Assembly: GCA_934338065.1 (NCBI GenBank)
Contig: CAKRGX010000009.1
Coordinates: 1 to 64,000 of the forward strand
Length of the DNA stretch: 64,000 nt
Reading direction: 5' to 3'
From: an uncultured Eubacterium sp.
GTDB lineage: Bacteria; Bacillota; Clostridia; Lachnospirales; Lachnospiraceae
In this document: positions 34,618-43,209 of the stretch, in pieces
How positions within the stretch are numbered: the stretch's first letter is position 1
How the letters are laid out: every line of letters starts with the position of its first letter
The notes under the pieces: generated by a model
Told to the model about the DNA's origin: nothing
Databases searched by the model: none
The model's input: the letters and a program-made list of their open reading frames with translations, nothing else
Program-made: the position numbers and the translations under genes

Positions 34618-35028
34618 ATGCTTGACGAAGAAAAGATAAGAAAAATGATTCGTTTAGCGGATTATGAAAGTGGTCTTGGCAGCACTGACTTGAGAAGAAC
34701 CCGTTATAATAAGGCAGATTATATCCGTCAACAGTTATTGAAAACAGCGCTTGCCGTTGTTATTGCAGGATTTCTTGTGTTTTTGTTGATAGGGATCTGC
34801 CAGATTGAGTATATTATGGTTCATCTGTTTACCCTGCCTTATCGTGAAATTTTCATACTGGGAGGCCTAGGTGTTCTTATGGCAGAGATACCAGCGCTCC
34901 TTGTGACGGGACGTATGGCAAATCAAAAGTATGAAGAATCGAAAATACGTGAGAACGAGTATTCGATAACGTTACAGGAACTGTTGACTTTATATGAGGA
35001 CGAAGGACAGGAGGAAAATAGCTTATGA
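34618..35028 (+). CDS. Two-helix membrane protein of unknown function, first gene of the cdaA operon
   Basis: 136 residues. The ATG at 34618 follows GGGAGGTG by 7 bases; the longer frame from 34561 starts inside the terminator and is rejected. A charged N-terminal 45 residues (LDEEKIRKMIRLADYESGLG) precede two transmembrane helices (about 50-72 and 88-105) and an acidic C-terminal tail. I do not recognise a family. It overlaps the next gene by 4 bases, and the set leads directly into cdaA-cdaR, so it probably belongs to the same membrane-associated unit. Confidence 0.65.
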   Translation: MLDEEKIRKMIRLADYESGLGSTDLRRTRYNKADYIRQQLLKTALAVVIAGFLVFLLIGICQIEYIMVHLFTLPYREIFILGGLGVLMAEIPALLVTGRMANQKYEESKIRENEYSITLQELLTLYEDEGQEENSL

Positions 35029-36032
35029 TGGCGTTATTGATCTTGAAAAGTAAAATAAAGAACTTTTATGAAAAGCATTATAATGTTGTCAGAAAGGTAC
35101 TGAAGTTTTTTGTGGTAGCATTTGTGTTATTTACCCTGACTTCTCATATGAATTATTCTCCGTTGCTGGGCAATTATTTCCTATTGTCGGGCGTAGCGCT
35201 TGTCTGTGCCATGACACCGGATATTGTCTCTCTTCTGGTAATTGCAATAATGGCTTTAGGAGAAATATATCATATGGCGCCTTTGTTATCTGGTGCAGTG
35301 GCAATCCTGCTGGTTATTTACTATCTGCTTTTCGGAAGGCTGACAGAGAAACAGGGAATCCTTCTTATTGCAGTTCCACTACTATCGGCAATCCATCTGG
35401 GATATCTGGTGCCTATTGTGGCTGCGTTATTCCTCTCGCCGGTAATTATTCCTGCCTTGATCATGGGAATTTTGCTGCGGTTTATTTTAGAAGGGACACA
35501 GGAGTATGCGTTAGCTTTGTCAAGATTGACCAAAGAATCTTCGCCGGTAGATTCCTTGCAGTATTTACTTGATTATCTGAAAGGCAATCTTTACCTTATA
35601 ACGGTATTGACTGCAATTCTTGTGACGTTTTTCTGTGTGTATCTGATACGGCGTACAAAAATACAATATGCTTCCCAGATTGCTATCCTGGTTGGTGCCA
35701 TTCTTGTGTTGTCTATCATAGTAACTTTTGATCTTGTATTGAATCTGGATGTGAATTTGTGGAGTTTGATCTTATCTATATTGCTATCCGTTCTGATTGC
35801 TTATATTGTGCAGTTTTTTCGTATGTCTTTGGACTATAAGGGAACTAGAAAATTACAATTCGAGGACGATGAGTATTATTATTATGTGACAGCTGTTCCA
35901 AAATTCAAAGTGGCTGTTGTTGATAAGACGGTGACGCGCATTATACCAGATGAAGAGGAGGAAAATCTTGATCTGAAGACGGAATTAGAAAAAGCATTGG
36001 AAGAAGAGGAAAATGAGAAAATGACTGAGTAA
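35025..36032 (+). CDS. Multi-pass membrane protein of unknown function in the cdaA operon
   Basis: 335 residues with about eight or nine hydrophobic segments (FFVVAFVLFTLTSHMNYSPL near the start; LWSLILSILLSVLIAYIVQF near residue 255) and a soluble, acidic C-terminal tail of about 60 residues that ends EEEENEKMTE. No known transporter motif is seen. The tail has FEDDEYYYYVTAVPKFKVAV. The gene starts inside the end of the previous one and lies 18 bases before cdaA. Position suggests a partner or regulator of diadenylate cyclase; this is inference only. Confidence 0.65.
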   Translation: MMALLILKSKIKNFYEKHYNVVRKVLKFFVVAFVLFTLTSHMNYSPLLGNYFLLSGVALVCAMTPDIVSLLVIAIMALGEIYHMAPLLSGAVAILLVIYYLLFGRLTEKQGILLIAVPLLSAIHLGYLVPIVAALFLSPVIIPALIMGILLRFILEGTQEYALALSRLTKESSPVDSLQYLLDYLKGNLYLITVLTAILVTFFCVYLIRRTKIQYASQIAILVGAILVLSIIVTFDLVLNLDVNLWSLILSILLSVLIAYIVQFFRMSLDYKGTRKLQFEDDEYYYYVTAVPKFKVAVVDKTVTRIIPDEEEENLDLKTELEKALEEEENEKMTE

Positions 36033-36050
36033 TAGATTGGAGAGTTGTTT

Positions 36051-36929
36051 ATGAATACAATTATTAGTTTTTTTCGCGATTATGTTGCGTGGCTGACGAT
36101 ACCGGAGTTTACGATTACAGATGCTTTGGAAATCGCAATTATTGCCTTTGCCTTTTATCATATTATTTTGTGGATCAAGGACACAAGGGCATGGATGCTG
36201 TTAAAGGGAATGATTATTCTTGGCATTATATTCTTAGTTGCTTTGATTCTAGAGATGAATGTAGTCCTATGGGTTTTTCAAAATGCGATGGTTGTTGGTA
36301 TCGTTGCGCTGGTTGTTATCTTTCAACCGGAACTGCGGAATGCATTGGAACAACTGGGGCGGAGAAATATATTGAGAAGTTTTTCTTTTGATAATCAGAA
36401 AAACCGTAATGAGCGATATACGGAAAAGAGTATTCAGGCAATTATTAAAGCTGTGTATGATATGGCTAAAGTAAAGACAGGTGCATTGATTGTTGTTGAG
36501 AGAAATATTCAGTGTCGTGAACATGAGCGCACAGGCATACCAATCAATGCTATTATCAGTAGTCAGCTTCTGGTTAATATATTTGAGCATAATACACCTC
36601 TTCATGATGGGGCGGTATTGATCCGTGATGATCGTATTGTGGCAGCTACCTGTTATCTTCCCTTATCAAATAATCTGGAGGTAAGCAAGGAGCTGGGAAC
36701 AAGACATCGTGCAGGTCTTGGTATAAGTGAAGTTTCGGATTCATTAACCATTATTGTTTCCGAAGAGACGGGTTTTGTGTCGCTGGCGTGTGATGGCAGA
36801 TTATATCGAAAAATTGATGCGGATACATTGGAGATACGATTGCAGGAAGCTGCCAAGCGTGTTTCAGAAGATAATAAATTAAAATGGTGGAAGGGGCGGA
36901 AAAAGAATGAAAAAAAGATGGATGAGTAA
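36051..36929 (+). CDS. cdaA: Diadenylate cyclase CdaA (c-di-AMP synthase)
   Basis: 292 residues. Three N-terminal transmembrane helices (residues ~25-90) are followed by the DAC domain with the two signature motifs DGA (186-188, in LHDGAVLIRDD) and RHR (218-220, in LGTRHRAGLG). It condenses two ATP to c-di-AMP, an essential second messenger that controls potassium and osmolyte uptake and wall homeostasis in Firmicutes. The ATG at 36051 follows GGAGAG by 6 bases; a TTG at 36045 is unlikely. It overlaps cdaR by 23 bases, the conserved order in Firmicutes. Confidence 0.95.
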   Translation: MNTIISFFRDYVAWLTIPEFTITDALEIAIIAFAFYHIILWIKDTRAWMLLKGMIILGIIFLVALILEMNVVLWVFQNAMVVGIVALVVIFQPELRNALEQLGRRNILRSFSFDNQKNRNERYTEKSIQAIIKAVYDMAKVKTGALIVVERNIQCREHERTGIPINAIISSQLLVNIFEHNTPLHDGAVLIRDDRIVAATCYLPLSNNLEVSKELGTRHRAGLGISEVSDSLTIIVSEETGFVSLACDGRLYRKIDADTLEIRLQEAAKRVSEDNKLKWWKGRKKNEKKMDE

Positions 36930-38187
36930 CCTTTCCTTAAAAATTGCATCGGTTGTAGCTGCTTTTTTATTCTGGCTGGTTATCATCAATGTAACAGATC
37001 CTACCACATCGAAAACATTTTATGATATCCCGGTTAAGATATTAAATGAAAATGTGATTCTTTCGGCTAACCAGGTGTATGAAATTGAAGATGGTCATAC
37101 TGTGAATGTCACAGTCAAAGGGAAAAGAAGTTTTGTTGAAACACTGAAAGAAACTGATTTTTCAGCGACAGCAGATTTAACTGAGTTATCTAAAGTAAAT
37201 GCAGTGAATATTAATGTGTCCTTAAATAAGGAATCCAATTCTGCTGTTGAACTGGATTGGGGAAATGCTGTTCTTAAAGTGGCGTTAGAAAAGCGTGTGA
37301 CACAAAAATTCAAAGTAGAAGTGATGCATCAGGGTGAATTGAGCGAGAATTATGTGCTTGGTGAAATGGTTGCCAAACCTAATATTGTGGAAGTTTCCTG
37401 TGGAGAATCAAAATTTAAGAAAATTGATCATGTAGGTGTAATGGTCGCCTTGAATGGTCAAAGTGAAAATTTTGAAGATCAATATAGTCCGATTCTTTAT
37501 GATGAGGATGGGGAAGCATTGGATGACAGCAATGTTACATTTAGCAATAATAAAATTCGGGTATCCACAGAAGTAAGAGGTACAAAAGAGGTGCCTGTGT
37601 TTGTTACAACATCTGGTACACCGGCAGCAGGATACCGGTTGGTGCAGACTGATTATAAACCAGAGACTGTTCGCGTATCAGGGACGGCAGGTGCGTTGAC
37701 AAAAATGGAAACGATAAAAATTCAGGTGCCGATTACCGGAGTGAAAAAAAATGTTGAGAAAGATATATCTCTGCTTGATTATATACCAGATGGCATACAG
37801 ATTGAAGAAGATGTATCTTCGATAGCCGTTCGCTGTGAGATAGAAAAAGATGGAGAAAGAAAGTTTTTGTTAACATCCTCCGATGTGGCTGTTAAAAATC
37901 TGCCGGATAACTGTACGATGGATTATGTGGATTCTTCGGATAAGTACACGGTTACTGTTACGGGAAATGAAACAACACTATCCAATTTAAAATTGGCTGA
38001 TCTGAGTGCCTATGTGGATCTTAGCGGGGTGTCAGATGGAGAACATTCCATTGAAGTCAGATTTACACCACCGGATGGGGTGCATATAAAAAATAAGATA
38101 AAGATAAAAATACGGATGACAAAACAGAATAAAGATCAGAGTGTTTCCAGTTCAACCCCGTCGGTTACGGAGAATCAGAATGAATAA
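36907..38187 (+). CDS. cdaR: CdaR, YbbR-domain regulator of CdaA
   Basis: 426 residues with a signal anchor (SLKIASVVAAFLFWLVIINV) and then four YbbR-like beta repeats, each ending in patterns such as VNVTVKGKRSFVETL, VEVSCGESKFKKI, VRVSGTAGALTKM and YTVTVTGNETTL. CdaR lies on the outer face of the membrane and modulates the neighbouring cyclase. The last 25 residues are a Gln/Ser/Asn-rich tail. No glmM follows, unlike the cdaA-cdaR-glmM order of Bacillus; the operon ends at a strong terminator. Confidence 0.92.
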   Translation: MKKRWMSNLSLKIASVVAAFLFWLVIINVTDPTTSKTFYDIPVKILNENVILSANQVYEIEDGHTVNVTVKGKRSFVETLKETDFSATADLTELSKVNAVNINVSLNKESNSAVELDWGNAVLKVALEKRVTQKFKVEVMHQGELSENYVLGEMVAKPNIVEVSCGESKFKKIDHVGVMVALNGQSENFEDQYSPILYDEDGEALDDSNVTFSNNKIRVSTEVRGTKEVPVFVTTSGTPAAGYRLVQTDYKPETVRVSGTAGALTKMETIKIQVPITGVKKNVEKDISLLDYIPDGIQIEEDVSSIAVRCEIEKDGERKFLLTSSDVAVKNLPDNCTMDYVDSSDKYTVTVTGNETTLSNLKLADLSAYVDLSGVSDGEHSIEVRFTPPDGVHIKNKIKIKIRMTKQNKDQSVSSSTPSVTENQNE

Positions 38188-38239
38188 AAAAACTCTCTCA
38201 CATATCATAGGATATTGATTATGTGAGAGAGTTTTTTTT
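38187..38239. terminator. Strong bidirectional terminator between cdaR and the carboxyltransferase gene
   Basis: AAAAAACTCTCTCACAT (38187-38203) and ATGTGAGAGAGTTTTTT (38221-38237) form a perfect 17-base stem, with A and T runs on either side. It overlaps both stop codons. Confidence 0.92.
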
Positions 38240-39746
38240 ATAATGGAATGTTTCCATGTTTTTTGTGAACAGTGTCAGTTGTCCGTTTGTCGGAGAGTAT
38301 CATGATATCGCCGTAAATGCGTTCTCTCGTTGCTTCTGGTTTAATGATTTCATCTACATATCCATGCATTGCAGCAATGCTTGGATTCATAAATTTATCA
38401 TTGTATTCATCAATTTTTTCCTGGCGGTAAGAAGCTCTCATGGACGGATCCATAGCTTTCATCTTCTTGCCATACAAAATATCGGCTGCGCCTTCTGCAC
38501 CCATAACGGCAATCTCAGCAGTTGGCCAGGCATAGACAAAATCGGAACGAAGATGTTTGCTGCTCATGGCGATGTAGGCACCACCATATGCTTTGCGCAG
38601 AATGATGTTGATCTTGATCGTAGTTGCCTCTGAGTAAGCATACAGAAGTTTGGCTCCGTGGCGGATGATACCTTTGTATTCTTGTTCTTTTCCAGGCAAA
38701 AAGCCAGGGACATCCGTTAGCGTAATAATAGGAAGATTGAAAGCGTCGCAATAACGGATAAACCTTGCTGCTTTGTCAGAAGAGTCACAATCAAGGCATC
38801 CGGCCTTGAATTTTGGCTGATCGGCAATAATACCGATCGCAATTCCTTTGATGCGGCCAAAACCAACAACAATATTTTGTGCAAATTCTTCCTGAACTTC
38901 AAGGAAAGAGCCTTCATCTACAATACCATGGATGACATTGTGAATATCGTAACTCTGATTACTGTGCTCTGGTATAACATGTGCAAGTGCTTCGTTGAAG
39001 GATACCTGAGCATTATAATTAGCAATGGAGGTACGGTTTGTATGCAAATAACCATCTTTATAGCAAGGCGGAATAATAGAAATTAATTCTTTTACACGCT
39101 TAAAACATTCTGTTTCATTTGGCATATGGAAATGTGCTACACCGCTTGTAGCAGCATGAACACCGGCACCACCCAGTTCTTTTGCTGTTATATCTTCATT
39201 TGTCACACTTTTAATTACCTTTGGACCAGTTACAAACATCTGACTGATGTCATCGATAACAAAAATGAAATCCGTAATACCAGGAGAGTATACGGCACCA
39301 CCGGCACAGTTTCCTGCAATGATCGAGATCTGTGGTATGTAACCGGAAGCTAATGTATTGTAGTAAAAAATCTCACCATATCCGGCAAGGGCATTTACAC
39401 CTTCCTGAATACGGGCACCGCCGGAATCGTTGATGCCGATTACAGGACAGCGACATTCAATTGCCATCTTAATCGCATTGGCAATCTTAAATCCATGCTG
39501 TTTTCCTAACGTTCCGCCAATAACTGTGAAGTCCTCGGAATAAATCACAACCTTCTGTCCGCCGATTGTTCCATATCCGGTGATAACACCATCATAAGGA
39601 AATTGTCCTTTCTTAATATTAAATGCGTCTTCTAAATTGGTAATGTTAGAACCAATCTCACGAAAAGAATCTTCATCTAAGAGCATGCAGATGCGTTCTA
39701 AAGCGTGAAGTTTTCCTAACTTATGTTGTTTTTCCATATTATACAT
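38238..39746 (-). CDS. Acyl-CoA carboxyltransferase subunit (PccB/MmdA type)
   Basis: 502 residues, the full length of the biotin-dependent carboxyltransferase subunit, with both crotonase-like halves. It shows GGTLGKQHGFKIANAIKMA, PVIGINDSGGARIQEGVNAL (acyl-CoA side), NCAGGAVYSPGITDF, TDVPGFLPGKEQEYKGIIRH and RKAYGGAYIAMSSKHL (biotin side). It could act in propionyl-CoA carboxylase or in a sodium-pumping methylmalonyl-CoA or glutaconyl-CoA decarboxylase. No biotin carrier, biotin carboxylase or membrane decarboxylase subunit is in the window, so partners must lie elsewhere. The ATG follows GGAG by 8 bases. It is monocistronic. Confidence 0.88.
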   Translation of the reverse strand: MYNMEKQHKLGKLHALERICMLLDEDSFREIGSNITNLEDAFNIKKGQFPYDGVITGYGTIGGQKVVIYSEDFTVIGGTLGKQHGFKIANAIKMAIECRCPVIGINDSGGARIQEGVNALAGYGEIFYYNTLASGYIPQISIIAGNCAGGAVYSPGITDFIFVIDDISQMFVTGPKVIKSVTNEDITAKELGGAGVHAATSGVAHFHMPNETECFKRVKELISIIPPCYKDGYLHTNRTSIANYNAQVSFNEALAHVIPEHSNQSYDIHNVIHGIVDEGSFLEVQEEFAQNIVVGFGRIKGIAIGIIADQPKFKAGCLDCDSSDKAARFIRYCDAFNLPIITLTDVPGFLPGKEQEYKGIIRHGAKLLYAYSEATTIKINIILRKAYGGAYIAMSSKHLRSDFVYAWPTAEIAVMGAEGAADILYGKKMKAMDPSMRASYRQEKIDEYNDKFMNPSIAAMHGYVDEIIKPEATRERIYGDIMILSDKRTTDTVHKKHGNIPL

Positions 39747-39843
39747 AATGAATTCTCCATTCTTTTAACTTATTTGACAAGTTACCATCATTCCTATATT
39801 ATAGATAACATAGTGTCCAGAATGATATAAATGTCAGGATATC

Positions 39844-39892
39844 TAGTTAAAATATAACTAATATGATATACCAAATAGGGGAATTATGTCAA
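39844..39892 (-). promoter_or_regulatory. Promoter and palindromic operator candidate of the carboxyltransferase gene
   Basis: On the minus strand TTGACA (39892-39887) and TATATC (39870-39865) are 16 bases apart. Immediately downstream is the palindrome TTAGTTATATTTTAACTAG, with half-sites TAGTTA and TAACTA at 39855-39860 and 39844-39849, placed over the likely transcription start. Such a position fits a repressor operator. Confidence 0.45.
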
Positions 39893-39931
39893 TATGTTGT
39901 TGCTTAACGGGATGGTGGTTTTCTGTAGGAG

Positions 39932-39961
39932 TTGACGAAAACAGGGATATAATGGTATAAT
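39932..39961 (+). promoter_or_regulatory. Predicted sigma-A promoter of the wall glycopolymer cluster
   Basis: TTGACG (39932-39937) and TATAAT (39956-39961) with an 18-base spacer and TG one base before the -10 box. It is 41 bases upstream of the exporter permease gene. Confidence 0.65.
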
Positions 39962-40001
39962 CAAATGATTAAAATTCTAGAAATGAAGGATGGGTTAGAG
40001 G

Positions 40002-40814
40002 ATGAATCAATTTGTAGAGAACTTTCGCAAATATAAATATTTGCTGGGACAGCTTGTGAAAAAAAATATAAAACTGCGTTACCGCCGGTCTTATCTTGGT
40101 ATGCTTTGGACGCTGATTGAGCCGTTATTGACGATGATTGTCTTATCTGTTGTGTTTGGAAGCCTTCTTGGACGAAACAGTTCAGATCCGGCATTTGCAG
40201 GAGTGCCATTTCCTGTTTATGTCTTGACAGGGCGTTTGCTTTATTCATTTTTTTCATCAGCTACAAACAGTGCTATGCGCTCAATAAGAACCAATAGTGC
40301 TATGATAAAAAAAGTATATGTGCCCAAATATATATATCCTTTTTCGGGAATTTTGGCAAATTTTGTAATCTTTCTGATTTCTCTTGTTGTTTTGCTGGGT
40401 GTAATGATTTTTTTCCTGGCTACAGGAAGTTACACGGCACCATTGAATGGGTATATGTTTATGTCAGTGATTCCATTGCTTAATCTGTTTGTACTGGCAA
40501 TGGGGGTCGGCATGATACTATCTACGCTGTGTGTATTTTTCCGTGATATTGAATATCTTTGGAGCGTACTCCTGATGCTGATCATGTATTGTAGTGCTAT
40601 TTTCTACTTCGTAAGCAATATGAGTGGTGGAACACAGCGCCTGGTGAAGATGAATCCGTTATTTGGTATCATTGACAATTTCAGACGTGCATTTTTTGGA
40701 CAACCATTTGATATGAACTTGTTGTTGTACACCTCTGTTTTTGCAGTTGGTACTTTGGCAGCAGGAATGTTTGTTTTTTATAAGAAGCAGGATTCCTTTA
40801 TTCTGAATATTTAG
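40002..40814 (+). CDS. tagG: Polysaccharide/teichoic acid ABC exporter permease (TagG/Wzm-like)
   Basis: 270 residues, an ABC-2 type permease with the hallmark N-terminus KKNIKLRYRRSYLGMLWTLI followed by EPLLTMIVLSVVFG, and about six helices. VFFRDIEYLWSVLLMLIMYC lies in the second half. With the next gene it forms the two-component exporter that moves lipid-linked wall glycopolymers to the outer face. TagG is the Bacillus name and Wzm the O-antigen equivalent; the teichoic acid genes downstream favour TagG. First gene after the cluster promoter, 19 bases before its ATPase. Confidence 0.9.
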   Translation: MNQFVENFRKYKYLLGQLVKKNIKLRYRRSYLGMLWTLIEPLLTMIVLSVVFGSLLGRNSSDPAFAGVPFPVYVLTGRLLYSFFSSATNSAMRSIRTNSAMIKKVYVPKYIYPFSGILANFVIFLISLVVLLGVMIFFLATGSYTAPLNGYMFMSVIPLLNLFVLAMGVGMILSTLCVFFRDIEYLWSVLLMLIMYCSAIFYFVSNMSGGTQRLVKMNPLFGIIDNFRRAFFGQPFDMNLLLYTSVFAVGTLAAGMFVFYKKQDSFILNI

Positions 40815-40833
40815 TTGAAAGGGGAACAGATTC

Positions 40834-41592
40834 ATGACAAAGAAGCCGATAGCGATGAAGATAGATCATGTTAGCATGAAATTTAATCTGAGCGCAGAAA
40901 AGGTGGATAATATAAAAGAGTATGTTATCAAGATGATAAAAAAAGAGTTAATGTATCAGGAATTTTGGGCGCTTCGGGATATCAGCTTTGAAGTAAAAAA
41001 AGGTGATCGTGTAGGTATCATGGGGCTAAATGGAGCTGGTAAAAGTACTTTGCTGAAAGTAATAGCAGGAGTTTTGAAGGCAACAGAAGGAAGTGTGACA
41101 ACACATGGCAAGATTGCACCTTTGCTGGAATTAGGCGCCGGGTTTGACCGCCAGTATACCGGTGCAGAGAATATTTTCCTGTATGGCGCCATGCTTGGTT
41201 ATAGCAAAGAGTTCTTAGAGGAAAAATATGATGAAATTGTTGAATTCTCTGAATTAGGAAGCTTTATCAATGTTCCGGTAAAAAATTATTCGTCAGGTAT
41301 GCGTGCCAGACTTGGATTTTCTGTCGCTACGATTGTTGAACCGGATATTCTTATTCTGGATGAGGTTCTGAGTGTTGGTGATGCGAAGTTTAGGAAGAAG
41401 TGTGAGGAACGTGTTCAAAGTATGTTTGATAAAGGCGTTACTGTGATCTTTGTATCACATTCTACACAGCAGGTTTTGCGGATGTGTAATAAGGGCATCC
41501 TGCTGGAACAGGGTCGCCTGATTGCCAAAGGAAATGTGGATGAGGTTGTCAGCTTCTATGAAGCTAAGATGGAGATGGGAGAAAAGAAATAA
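40834..41592 (+). CDS. tagH: Polysaccharide/teichoic acid ABC exporter ATPase (TagH/Wzt-like)
   Basis: 252 residues. It shows Walker A GLNGAGKST, LLELGAGFDRQYTGAENIFL (the characteristic segment of polysaccharide exporter ATPases), signature YSSGMRARLGF and Walker B DILILDEVLSVGD. It lacks the C-terminal carbohydrate-binding domain of long Wzt proteins and the extracellular domain of Bacillus TagH, so export probably depends on the lipid carrier rather than a capped chain end. Partner of the preceding permease. Confidence 0.92.
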   Translation: MTKKPIAMKIDHVSMKFNLSAEKVDNIKEYVIKMIKKELMYQEFWALRDISFEVKKGDRVGIMGLNGAGKSTLLKVIAGVLKATEGSVTTHGKIAPLLELGAGFDRQYTGAENIFLYGAMLGYSKEFLEEKYDEIVEFSELGSFINVPVKNYSSGMRARLGFSVATIVEPDILILDEVLSVGDAKFRKKCEERVQSMFDKGVTVIFVSHSTQQVLRMCNKGILLEQGRLIAKGNVDEVVSFYEAKMEMGEKK

Positions 41593-41643
41593 TTTGTGTA
41601 CAGAGATGTTTTTGAAAAAGATGATCTCGGAATGGAGGAAAAA

Positions 41644-42036
41644 ATGAAGAAGGTAATTACTTATGGTACATTTGATCTGCTGCACGTTGGGCATATTAAT
41701 CTGCTTCGCCGTGCGAAAGCACTGGGGGACTATCTGATCGTAGTGGTATCTTCGGACGAATTTAATGCAGGAAAAGGAAAAAAAGCATATCACTCATTTG
41801 AAGACCGAAAGACGATTCTGGAAGCAATCCGCTATGTCGATGAGGTTTTGCCGGAGTATACATGGGAACAGAAGATTGATGATGTTAAGAAGAATAATGT
41901 TGATGTTTTTGTTATGGGTGATGACTGGAAAGGCAAGTTTGATTTCCTGAAAGATTATTGTGAAGTTGTTTACCTGCCTCGTACACAGGGAATTTCCACG
42001 ACAAAGATAAAAAATGACCTGAATATGAAAGATTGA
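41644..42036 (+). CDS. tagD: Glycerol-3-phosphate cytidylyltransferase
   Basis: 130 residues, the normal TagD length. ITYGTFDLLHVGHINLLRRA carries the HxGH nucleotide-binding motif, and FVMGDDWKGKFDFL and LPRTQGISTTKIK (the RTxGISTT signature) are present. It makes CDP-glycerol from CTP and sn-glycerol-3-phosphate for glycerol-phosphate wall polymers. The ATG at 41644 follows GGAGG by 5-7 bases; the in-frame codons back to 41596 are rejected. Four bases precede the next gene, a CDP-glycerol glycerophosphotransferase-family enzyme. Confidence 0.95.
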   Translation: MKKVITYGTFDLLHVGHINLLRRAKALGDYLIVVVSSDEFNAGKGKKAYHSFEDRKTILEAIRYVDEVLPEYTWEQKIDDVKKNNVDVFVMGDDWKGKFDFLKDYCEVVYLPRTQGISTTKIKNDLNMKD

Positions 42037-42040
42037 GACA

Positions 42041-43159
42041 ATGATAAAAAAAATTGGATATTATATGTTTGCTTTGTTTTTCTGTGTGTTTCGTCTTTTT
42101 CCTGTGAGAAAAGAAAAAGTATTTATGATTGCAACCCATGATGACAGTGCAGAAGGCAATATTGGCATTACAGCCAGGCGTATCCGGGAAACAATGCCAG
42201 AGAAACGAATTGTTTTTTTGACAAAAAAAGATGGCATACGCAGACCATTTTCTTTCTTTCTTGTGAAAGCCTATCATATGGCTACGGCAGGGACGATATT
42301 TCTGGACAATGAATTTATGCCAATGGCTTATACCCCGATTGCAAAGAATGTTACAGTTGTGCAGCTTTGGCATGGAACCGGTACGATAAAAAAGTTCGGA
42401 CAGGATTCGGATGAGGGCGAAGTGGCCAGGCTGGCGCATCGGGCCAATGAGCGGCTTACCCATCTGATAGTTAACTCGGAAATGACCCAAAAACAATATT
42501 CGGCTGCATTTAATATGCCGTTAGACAGGACATATATACTGGGGCTGCCCCGGACAGATTTGATTTTAGATCAAACATATATGCAGCAAAGGAAAGAAAA
42601 ATTTGAGAAACAGTTTCCACAGTTGGGGGATAAACGATGTATTCTGTATGCGCCTACGTTTCGTGATAATGAAGTATCCAATCCGGAAATTGCATTAGAT
42701 ATTGATTCTTTTGTGGAGCAGATGGCGGATAATGAGGTTTTGCTTTTGCGTCTGCATCCGCATGTGGCAGCAAATTTTTCATCGGATCAATGGGACAGGT
42801 GGTCCGGACGGATTTATAATATGTCTGATTATAAAGGTGTCACAACATTGTTAGCTGTGTCAGACTGCCTTATTACAGATTACTCGTCCATCGTTTTTGA
42901 ATATTGTCTGCTGGGTAAAAAGATGATCTTTTATGCTTATGATTTGGAACAATTTACGAAAATTGGCAGAAGTTTTTATGAGGATTATGAAAGCTTTGTC
43001 CCGGGACCGGTTGCTCATGATCAGAGCGAATTAGAGAAGATATATCAGGACGATTGTGTGGATACGGAACGGATTGAAAAGTTCCGGAGAGAAATGTTTG
43101 CTTATCTTGATGGCAATGCGACAAATCGTCTTTTACAATTGATTTTTGCTGAAAAATAG
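42041..43159 (+). CDS. CDP-glycerol:polyol-phosphate transferase (TagB/TagF family)
   Basis: 372 residues of the CDP-glycerol glycerophosphotransferase family (PF04464): VQLWHGTGTIKKFGQDSDEG, LILYAPTFRDN-type segment (CILYAPTFRDNE), LLLRLHPH, and the C-terminal motif DCLITDYSSIVFEYCLLGKKM. The N-terminus has one hydrophobic membrane-association segment (IGYYMFALFFCVFRLFP). The length suits a primase (TagB-like) or a short polymerase. It transfers glycerol-phosphate, or ribitol-phosphate since the same family uses both, onto a lipid-linked acceptor at the inner membrane face. Adjacent to tagD. Confidence 0.88.
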   Translation: MIKKIGYYMFALFFCVFRLFPVRKEKVFMIATHDDSAEGNIGITARRIRETMPEKRIVFLTKKDGIRRPFSFFLVKAYHMATAGTIFLDNEFMPMAYTPIAKNVTVVQLWHGTGTIKKFGQDSDEGEVARLAHRANERLTHLIVNSEMTQKQYSAAFNMPLDRTYILGLPRTDLILDQTYMQQRKEKFEKQFPQLGDKRCILYAPTFRDNEVSNPEIALDIDSFVEQMADNEVLLLRLHPHVAANFSSDQWDRWSGRIYNMSDYKGVTTLLAVSDCLITDYSSIVFEYCLLGKKMIFYAYDLEQFTKIGRSFYEDYESFVPGPVAHDQSELEKIYQDDCVDTERIEKFRREMFAYLDGNATNRLLQLIFAEK

Positions 43160-43167
43160 TATATAAT
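43139..43167 (+). promoter_or_regulatory. Internal sigma-A promoter in front of the LCP gene
   Basis: TTGATT (43139-43144) and TATAAT (43162-43167), 17-base spacing, overlapping the end of the preceding gene and 43 bases before the GTG start of the LCP gene. Confidence 0.55.
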
Positions 43168-43209
43168 GTGGAAGGCGTGCTAATAGGAAAAAAAGAACGG
43201 AGGATTATC

